A stretch of DNA of 64,000 nucleotides from the NCBI RefSeq assembly GCF_009724245.1, contig NZ_WNNK01000005.1, positions 267,855 through 331,854 on the forward strand, in the 5' to 3' direction. Of this stretch, positions 59,285-64,000 are shown one piece after another. Positions within the stretch are counted from its first letter, which is position 1; each line of letters starts with the position of its first letter. A program made the position numbers and the translations under genes. Under the pieces are notes generated by a model, which ran no database searches, was not told the DNA's origin, and saw nothing but the letters and a program-made list of their open reading frames with translations. The stretch comes from Pseudomonas spelaei. GTDB lineage: Bacteria > Pseudomonadota > Gammaproteobacteria > Pseudomonadales > Pseudomonadaceae.

Positions 59285-59968
59285 CTATTTCTCCTTGAGC
59301 GCCCCGGCCAGACAGGCCCCCAGTGCGCCACCCAATAGCGGAGCCAACCAGAACAGCCAGAGCTGTGACAGGTAGGCGGTGCCGGCGAATAACGCCGGCC
59401 CCGTGCTGCGGGCCGGATTGATTGACGTGTTGGTGATAGGCGTCGCCACCAGATGGATCAGCATCAGCGTCAGGCCCATGGCAATGGGCGCAAACCCGAC
59501 CGGTGCGCCCGGTGCTGTGACCCGCATGTAGATGAAGACATAAAAAAGCGTCGCCACGACTTCGACCACCAGTGCCGCCAACAGGCTGTAGCGGTCCAGG
59601 CTCAACGGGCCATAACCGTTCGCCGCGAACACGCCCATTTCAAATCCCGGTCGACCACTGGCAATCAGCGCCAGAACAGCCGCCGCCACTACAGCACCAG
59701 CCACTTGAGCAATGATGTAGGGCAGCACATCAATCCCTGCAACCCTTCGTTCGAGCCATAGGCCAATGGTCACCGCCGGATTGAAATGCGCCCCGGAAAT
59801 GCCGCCCACTGCGTAGGACATCGTCAACACCGCCAGGCCAAACGCCAGGGCTACGCTGAAATAACCAATTCCTGACGCAGGCAACACCGCCACCAAAATA
59901 GCGCTGCCACACCCGCCGAAAGTCAGCCAGAAGGTTCCGAGAAACTCTGCTGCGATTTTTTGTTGCAC
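59285..59968 (-). CDS. aqpZ: Aquaporin Z
   Basis: A 227-residue major intrinsic protein with six membrane segments and both NPA boxes (HFNPAVTIG and [12 protein letters not shown]), and a narrow-filter arginine after the second, as in water-selective AqpZ. I start at GTG 59968 with GGGG 6 nt upstream, which gives the same N-terminal length as E. coli AqpZ (231). A TTG start at 60028 would add 20 unusual residues. Its gene converges on mtlZ; a water channel beside polyol genes is probably coincidence. Confidence 0.9.
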   Translation of the reverse strand: MQQKIAAEFLGTFWLTFGGCGSAILVAVLPASGIGYFSVALAFGLAVLTMSYAVGGISGAHFNPAVTIGLWLERRVAGIDVLPYIIAQVAGAVVAAAVLALIASGRPGFEMGVFAANGYGPLSLDRYSLLAALVVEVVATLFYVFIYMRVTAPGAPVGFAPIAMGLTLMLIHLVATPITNTSINPARSTGPALFAGTAYLSQLWLFWLAPLLGGALGACLAGALKEK

Positions 59969-60274
59969 AGTCAACCCCACGCATTGCCCATGCCCTCTCG
60001 CTGAAGGGCCCGGCAGGGACGTTAACAACGTAAATGCCCTCTACGTATCAGACCTTTCCGATATGCACGATGGTTTTCCAAACCAGCAGTGCGGGCCCTT
60101 GCGATGGGTGCGGTATTGACCGGAGATGAAGGTTTTGTCAGCAAAGCCCGACTTAATCTATGGTTAATCCCCCACGCAGAAAGTGAAATCAACCGCACTC
60201 GCGCAGCTCCTGTGCCTTGGGCGGTCGCTCCTCCATCACGTTGATGGATGGCCGAACACTCGCGGAGAAACACC
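59969..60274. other. Divergent promoter region of aqpZ and the DUF2790 gene
   Basis: About 305 bp. No convincing additional gene; the frame at 60022-60351 on the minus strand is unsupported. I saw no strong hairpin or named operator. Confidence 0.4.
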
Positions 60275-60532
60275 ATGAAACTGCGTACGTTAATGCTCGG
60301 TGGTGCACTTGCCCTGACTGCTGTAACGGGGATGGCGCAGGCGGATACCACGCCGGTAGTGCCTTATCACTACGGCATGCCGTTGAATATCGCCAAGGTG
60401 ATTTCAATGAACGAAACCCCGACCAATGAATGCAAGGTGATCAAGGCGGACATGAAGTTCCTGGACAAGGCCGGGAAAGTCGAAGACGTCAGTTATCACA
60501 AACTGTCAGAAGCCTGCGATTTTCAGAATTGA
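60275..60532 (+). CDS. Exported DUF2790 small protein
   Basis: An 85-residue protein with a signal peptide (cut after MAQA, about residue 21). The mature part has the DUF2790 features: YHYGMPLNIAKVIS, TNECKVIKADMKFLD and SEACDFQN, with two cysteines likely bridged. ATG 60275 has GGAG 8 nt upstream. The family is almost limited to Pseudomonas, often found in several copies and linked to copper or stress response; function unknown. Confidence 0.85.
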   Translation: MKLRTLMLGGALALTAVTGMAQADTTPVVPYHYGMPLNIAKVISMNETPTNECKVIKADMKFLDKAGKVEDVSYHKLSEACDFQN

Positions 60533-60551
60533 GGGTCTGTGAAACAACAGT

Positions 60552-60573
60552 GGGCCTGGAATTTACCAGGCCC
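60552..60573. terminator. Bidirectional terminator between DUF2790 and DUF1652 genes
   Basis: GGGCCTGG and CCAGGCCC pair perfectly around AATTTA. Lies between convergent genes. Confidence 0.75.
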
Positions 60574-60611
60574 TGAGTTCATCGTTGACGCAACCTCAGC
60601 CGTCCCTTTAG

Positions 60612-60881
60612 CTAGTGCCAGGGACGCTCCCCTACTCGTTTAAGCGCCGGTGCATGTTGATGCTTGAGGTCCTCACGCAACCCGGTAATCAGGTTGCAAA
60701 GGGCCCGGCTGCTATCGAGTTTGTCGATGCAAATGCCTTTCACCTCCAGGTCGACGCGATCACGGTCCTTTTCGTCATAGACCTTGACCGTCAACGACGC
60801 GTCCTCAGCCTTGATGCACTCACAACGCTTAGGCAGGAAACTTCCTTCAATAATGCTGCGTAACTCTAGATCCGAAAGCAT
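60612..60881 (-). CDS. DUF1652 small cytosolic protein
   Basis: An 89-residue protein of the Pseudomonas DUF1652 family (LELRSIIEGSFLPKRCECI, LTVKVYDEKDRDRVDLEVKGI). No signal peptide. AGGAGAGG lies before ATG 60881; the longer frame to 60974 is not used. Function unknown. Confidence 0.85.
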   Translation of the reverse strand: MLSDLELRSIIEGSFLPKRCECIKAEDASLTVKVYDEKDRDRVDLEVKGICIDKLDSSRALCNLITGLREDLKHQHAPALKRVGERPWH

Positions 60882-61111
60882 GGCCAACCTCTCCTTTTTT
60901 GAGACTGCCAATGGGTTTTTATAACGTTTGATAGTGACCTGAGGCGGTTTGCCTACCCTGGAAAGCGCCTTCATTCATGAAGCCTACTCGGCTACGTCTA
61001 AACCCGTTGGACCCTTTTCTCATAAGCGACAACGATACTTATATAAGTTCTAATACCCCTGCTGTTGTCATGTACTAATGTTCTATCCGTAAATTCTTAC
61101 AAGGATGCATC

Positions 61112-61594
61112 ATGATTTCCTCCCTTCGTTTCTCTATCGCAGGCCTTGCATTGACCGGCCTGTGCGCCCAGGCCAACGCGGCCAAACTTGAAGATGTCGC
61201 GCCCTACCCCAAGGCAGACGCGGGGTTCGTCCGCCAGGTCATCCATCTGCCGGCGCAAACCAACGAAGCGGACTTCAAGGTCGAAATCCTCGCAGGCAAG
61301 ACCCTGGATGTGGACTGCAACCTGCAGCGTCTGGGTGGCATGCTGGAGGAAAAAAACCTCGAAGGCTGGGGCTATTCCTTTTACCGACTGGAGAAGGTCA
61401 GCGGCCCCATGAGCACGATGATGGGCTGCCCTGACAGCAAGACCCAAAAAGCCTTCGTGCCGGTGGTCGGTGATGGCTTTGTGCTGAACTACAACAGCAA
61501 GTTGCCCATCGTTGTATATGTACCAAAAGATGTCGAAGTTCGTTATCGGGTCTGGTCAGCCTCGGCCACGGTCAATAACGCCGTCGCCGAATAA
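61112..61594 (+). CDS. eco: Ecotin, periplasmic serine protease inhibitor
   Basis: A 160-residue protein with a signal peptide (cut after AQANA, about 23). The reactive loop STMMGCP has Met as P1, as in E. coli ecotin, and its cysteine pairs with the one in DVDCNLQ. The conserved dimer region [25 protein letters not shown] closes the protein. It protects the cell from trypsin-like and elastase-like proteases. AAGGATG precedes ATG. Convergent with the threonine ammonia-lyase gene, 25 bp apart. Confidence 0.95.
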   Translation: MISSLRFSIAGLALTGLCAQANAAKLEDVAPYPKADAGFVRQVIHLPAQTNEADFKVEILAGKTLDVDCNLQRLGGMLEEKNLEGWGYSFYRLEKVSGPMSTMMGCPDSKTQKAFVPVVGDGFVLNYNSKLPIVVYVPKDVEVRYRVWSASATVNNAVAE

Positions 61595-61619
61595 GTGGAC
61601 TTGAACGATTAATCCGCTA

Positions 61620-62651
61620 TCACGACACTACTTGCGCCGCCACCCGTTCGGCGACGTGACGCAAACTGTCAAAGTTGATATTGGCCCCGGAATTAATCGC
61701 CACCAGTGTCTGGCCCTGGAGACCGGTTTGCGCCACATAGTTGCGGATTCCCGCCACGGCCAAGGCACCGGAAGGCTCGGTGATGGAACGGGTGTCGTCG
61801 TAGATCAGTTTGATGGCGCTGCACAGTTGATCGTTGCTGACGGTGATCACCTCATCGACGTACTGCCGGCAGATTTCAAAACCGTAGGCACCAACCTGTG
61901 CGACAGCCGTGCCATCGGCAAACGGGTCGACGCTCGGTAATACCACGCGCTCACCCGCTTGCAATGCGGCCAACAGGCAACTGGAACCCTCAGGCTCGAC
62001 ACCGATGATGCGCACTTGCGGCCGCAGGTATTTGACGTAGGCGGCGATACCGGCGATCAGGCCCCCACCGCCCACCGGCACGAAGATCGCGTCCAACGGC
62101 CCTTGCTGCTGGCGCAACACCTCCATGGCCACGGTGCCTTGCCCTGCGATCACGTCCGGGTCATCGAATGGAGAGACAAAGGTGCAACCCGACGCCTCGG
62201 CCAATTGCAATGCGTGGGCCAAGGCAAAGGGAAAGCTGACACCGTGCAGGACCGCCTCGGCTCCCCGCGAGCGCACCCCCACCACTTTCAGCTCCGGGGT
62301 ACTACAGGGCATGACGATGGTGGCCTTGATTCCCAACTGTCGCGCCGCCAGTGCCACGCCTTGTGCATGATTGCCCGCCGAGGCGGTCACTACACCTCGC
62401 GCCTTTTGCGCCTCCGTGAGCTGTACCAGTTTGTTGTAGGCCCCGCGAATCTTGAAGGAAAACGTTGGCTGCAAGTCTTCGCGCTTGAGCAGGACTTGGT
62501 TGCCGAGCAATGCCGAGAGCGCCGGTGCCACCTGCAACGGAGTCCGCACCGCCAGGTCGTAGACCGGCGCGGCCAGGATCTTTTTCACGTAGTGCTCAAG
62601 CAGTCCCAGGTCAGAGGTCTGGGTCAGGGTGTGCGGCTGGCAAGTGCTCAT
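61620..62651 (-). CDS. Short threonine ammonia-lyase (single-domain IlvA/TdcB)
   Basis: A 343-residue fold-type II PLP enzyme converting threonine to 2-oxobutyrate. The PLP lysine is Lys67 in TFSFKIRGAYNK; ASAGNHAQGVAL and the phosphate cup GGGGLIAGIA are present. It ends near where the C-terminal ACT-like regulatory domains of biosynthetic IlvA (about 510 residues) would begin, so allosteric isoleucine inhibition through such domains is not expected. AGGAG lies 8 nt before ATG 62651. Its leader holds an apparent isoleucine/threonine attenuator, which suggests a role in isoleucine biosynthesis rather than threonine catabolism. A full-length ilvA is expected elsewhere in the genome. Confidence 0.88.
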   Translation of the reverse strand: MSTCQPHTLTQTSDLGLLEHYVKKILAAPVYDLAVRTPLQVAPALSALLGNQVLLKREDLQPTFSFKIRGAYNKLVQLTEAQKARGVVTASAGNHAQGVALAARQLGIKATIVMPCSTPELKVVGVRSRGAEAVLHGVSFPFALAHALQLAEASGCTFVSPFDDPDVIAGQGTVAMEVLRQQQGPLDAIFVPVGGGGLIAGIAAYVKYLRPQVRIIGVEPEGSSCLLAALQAGERVVLPSVDPFADGTAVAQVGAYGFEICRQYVDEVITVSNDQLCSAIKLIYDDTRSITEPSGALAVAGIRNYVAQTGLQGQTLVAINSGANINFDSLRHVAERVAAQVVS

Positions 62652-62686
62652 CGATGTCTCCTGGCTTTGCAGGGCCCTGGAGACGG

Positions 62687-62757
62687 AAAAACAAAACCCG
62701 CCTCTAGGGCGGGTTTGGGTACAGCCGTGCGCTATCCCGCCAAATGAGGAATGGCGG
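62687..62757 (-). promoter_or_regulatory. Ribosome-mediated attenuator of the threonine ammonia-lyase gene
   Basis: Three mutually exclusive stems. Segments 1 and 2: CCGCCA/TGGCGG (62757-62752 with 62742-62737). Antiterminator 2:3: GGCGGG (62741-62736) with CCCGCC (62713-62708). Terminator 3:4: AAACCCGCC/GGCGGGTTT (62716-62708 with 62702-62694), 5-nt loop, then TTGTTTTT-like run. A leader peptide with clustered Ile codons ends just before segment 3. Ribosomes stalled at Ile12-14 would cover segment 1 and favour readthrough. Confidence 0.75.
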
Positions 62758-62800
62758 TAATAATGATGCTTGGCTGGGAACGGAAGGCTTGAAATGTCAT
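62732..62800 (-). CDS. Leader peptide with Ile-Ile-Ile-Thr-Ala-Ile run
   Basis: A 22-residue open frame, ATG at 62800 and TAG at 62734-62732, starting MTFQAFRSQPS, followed by IIITAI (residues 12-17) and ending PHLAG. Four of 22 codons are isoleucine and two are threonine, far above chance. There is no evident Shine-Dalgarno site; a weak TTGACT/TTAGTT promoter (62836-62831 and 62813-62808) would start transcription at or beside the ATG, giving a leaderless message. Part of the attenuator of the downstream enzyme gene. Confidence 0.7.
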   Translation of the reverse strand: MTFQAFRSQPSIIITAIPHLAG

Positions 62801-62874
62801 GAATCAAAACTAACCGGGAGGACTGTGGCAAGTCAATGGCCAAGCGTTGTTGGCCCAAAGACTTTACGAGAGAC

Positions 62875-62898
62875 ATACGAAACGTATACGCTTCGTAT
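62875..62898. promoter_or_regulatory. 24-bp near-perfect palindrome over the ParD-like/map promoter
   Basis: ATACGAA-A-CGTATACG-C-TTCGTAT, symmetric but for one base pair, with a perfect 8-bp centre (62883-62890). TATATA (62896-62901) overlaps its right end. It is the best candidate operator for autoregulation by the ribbon-helix-helix protein encoded 22 bp downstream. Confidence 0.65.
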
Positions 62899-62920
62899 AT
62901 AAAACGACACAGTGAAGCTT

Positions 62921-63121
62921 ATGGGCATCGTCAAGATCACCGACCAACTGCATGAACAAGTCCGCCTGGCCAGCGCCACCATGGACCGCTCCATCAACGC
63001 CCAGGCCGAGTTCTGGATCAAGATCGGCCTGTTGGCTGAGCTCAATCCCCACCTGGCCTACAACGACCTGATCAACAAGCTGTTGCTGGACAAGCCCGAC
63101 CTGATTCGGGGGCGCAGTTGA
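62921..63121 (+). CDS. ParD-like ribbon-helix-helix protein
   Basis: A 66-residue protein of the ParD-like family (MGIVKITDQLHEQVRLASA, DRSINAQAEFWIKIGLLAE): an N-terminal DNA-binding strand followed by two helices, then a tail with NDLINKLLLDKPDL. ParD antitoxins are larger and precede parE; no parE is present. Instead the TGA stop overlaps the ATG of map by one base, so the two are translationally coupled. I start at ATG 62921; GTG 62912 is possible. It probably represses its own promoter; whether it responds to or controls methionine aminopeptidase is unknown. Confidence 0.75.
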   Translation: MGIVKITDQLHEQVRLASATMDRSINAQAEFWIKIGLLAELNPHLAYNDLINKLLLDKPDLIRGRS

Positions 63122-63876
63122 TGATCAAGAGTGCCGAACAGCTCGCCGTGATGCGTGAGTCGGGTCGCCTGCTGGCGAAGGTGTTCACCATGCTCGACGG
63201 TTTTGTCAGCGCCGGCCAGTCCACACTGGAACTGGACAGCGCCGTGGAAGCCTTCATCCGTGGCGAGCTGCAAGCCCGCCCGGCTAGCCTGGGGCAGTAC
63301 GACTACCCTTTCTGCATCAACACCTCCATCAACGAAGTGGTGTGCCATGGCATGCCGGATGCCAAGGCGGTGCTCAAGGACGGCGATATCGTCAATATCG
63401 ACATCACCCTTGAGAAAGGCGGCTTTATCGCCGACTCCAGCAAGATGTACATGATCGGCACCGTCACGCCCAAGGCCAGGCGCCTGGTAGAGATGACGTT
63501 CGAGGCAATGTGGGCCGGGATCCACCAGGTCCGACCAGGCGCGCGCCTGGGGGATATCGGTCATGCCATCCAGACCCATGCTCAGAACAACGGCTACAGC
63601 GTGGTCCGCGAATACTGCGGGCACGGCATCGGCAAGGAGATGCACGAGGAGCCGCAAATCCTGCACTTCGGCCGCCCGGGCACTGGCCTGACACTGCGTG
63701 AAGGCATGGTGTTTACCATCGAACCGATGTTGAACCAGGGCAGCGCCAAGGTTCGCAGCTTGAACGATGGCTGGACGGTGGTGACGCGGGACAACAGTTT
63801 GTCGGCGCAATGGGAGCATACGGTGGCAGTGACGGCTGATGGTTTTGAAGTGCTGACCCTACAACCCAGCGCCTAG
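63121..63876 (+). CDS. map: Type I methionine aminopeptidase
   Basis: A 251-residue metalloenzyme removing N-terminal methionine from nascent proteins. All five metal ligands are seen: the two aspartates in NIDITLEKGGFIADSSKM, the histidine of YCGHGIGKEMHEEP, and glutamates in VFTIEPML and AQWEHTVAV. It is the catalytic domain only. It starts at ATG 63121, overlapping the ParD-like stop by one base; no ribosome-binding site of its own is evident. Pseudomonads also have the usual map near rpsB, so this is likely a second copy. Confidence 0.92.
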   Translation: MIKSAEQLAVMRESGRLLAKVFTMLDGFVSAGQSTLELDSAVEAFIRGELQARPASLGQYDYPFCINTSINEVVCHGMPDAKAVLKDGDIVNIDITLEKGGFIADSSKMYMIGTVTPKARRLVEMTFEAMWAGIHQVRPGARLGDIGHAIQTHAQNNGYSVVREYCGHGIGKEMHEEPQILHFGRPGTGLTLREGMVFTIEPMLNQGSAKVRSLNDGWTVVTRDNSLSAQWEHTVAVTADGFEVLTLQPSA

Positions 63877-63880
63877 GCAA

Positions 63881-63990
63881 TACACATCAAATGTGGGAGC
63901 GGGCTTGCCCGCGATTGCGGTGTGTCAGTCAATACATCTTTAACTGAACCACCGCAATCGCGGGCAAGCCCGCTCCCACATTGATGTGTA
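63881..63990. repeat. REP doublet at the window end
   Basis: Two perfect 31-bp arms (63892-63922 and 63950-63980) starting TGTGGGAGCGGGCTTGCC, further flanked by TACACATCAA (63881-63890) and its complement (63981-63990, with one extra A on the left). Loop of 27 bp. It lies just after map and can act as a terminator or mRNA stabiliser. Confidence 0.95.
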
Positions 63991-64000
63991 TCCAGTTTGA

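Noticed and set aside
59285..60028. Longer aquaporin starting at TTG 60028
   Set aside because: Adds 20 residues not seen in AqpZ; GTG 59968 has a good ribosome-binding site and the correct length.
63892..63980. Regular repeats that could suggest a CRISPR array
   Set aside because: Each place has only one inverted pair, not a series of direct repeats with spacers; they are REP doublets.

Overview
The window is about 60% GC chromosomal DNA from a Pseudomonas of the P. fluorescens group. The main evidence is a complete mannitol/arabitol operon in the order mtlR-EFGK-D-YZ, with a 493-residue mannitol 2-dehydrogenase. Supporting evidence is the MuxABC-OpmB efflux operon, a pseudomonad-type trehalose/alpha-glucan island, Pseudomonas DUF2790 and DUF1652 proteins, and many inverted REP elements beginning TGTGGGAGC. 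No rRNA, tRNA, CRISPR, prophage or insertion sequence was seen.

Layout. 1-3296: end of a lipid A aminoarabinose (arn) operon: arnF (partial), ugd and an ArnT-like glycosyltransferase. 3465-4012: a RelE/ParE toxin and ribbon-helix-helix antitoxin on the minus strand. 4554-5664: a small unknown protein and an HPP membrane protein, separated by a terminator. 5816-8077: a valine/branched acyl-CoA degradation pair. 8180-11740: SRPBCC protein, DUF411 metal-binding protein, DedA-like membrane protein, secreted alpha/beta hydrolase and D-2-hydroxyacid dehydrogenase. 12346-32068: the alpha-glucan/trehalose island. Its plus-strand arm is glgA, treZ, malQ, treY, DUF2934, glgX and PIG-L. Its minus-strand arm is glgE, treS-maltokinase and glgB. 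Together they can build, branch, debranch and convert alpha-glucan to trehalose, and feed trehalose back through maltose and maltose-1-phosphate. 32472-36204: ccoG, a MocR-type regulator and an SDR. 36283-38370: an MHYT-GGDEF-EAL cyclic-di-GMP protein. 38334-47435: muxABC-opmB. 47668-49639: tpx and a glycosyltransferase. 49719-59277: mtl region. 59285-63876: aqpZ, DUF2790, DUF1652, ecotin, a short threonine ammonia-lyase, a ParD-like protein and methionine aminopeptidase.

Most genes are familiar. The best leads are in control regions and gene edges. (1) A short threonine ammonia-lyase has what looks like a complete ribosome-mediated attenuator: a 22-codon leader with an Ile-Ile-Ile-Thr-Ala-Ile run and 1:2, 2:3 and 3:4 stems. 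(2) A ParD-like DNA-binding protein overlaps map by one base, has no ParE partner, and has a 24-bp near-palindrome over its promoter. (3) A 15-bp perfect 7-1-7 palindrome resembling a Fur box lies before the MHYT-GGDEF-EAL gene, where opmB also seems to have lost its stop codon by a frameshift. (4) A ten-base G/C homopolymer lies inside treS. (5) The mtlE promoter contains an MtlR-type direct repeat and a Crc/Hfq-type motif. All calls come from reading the sequence; no database search was run.
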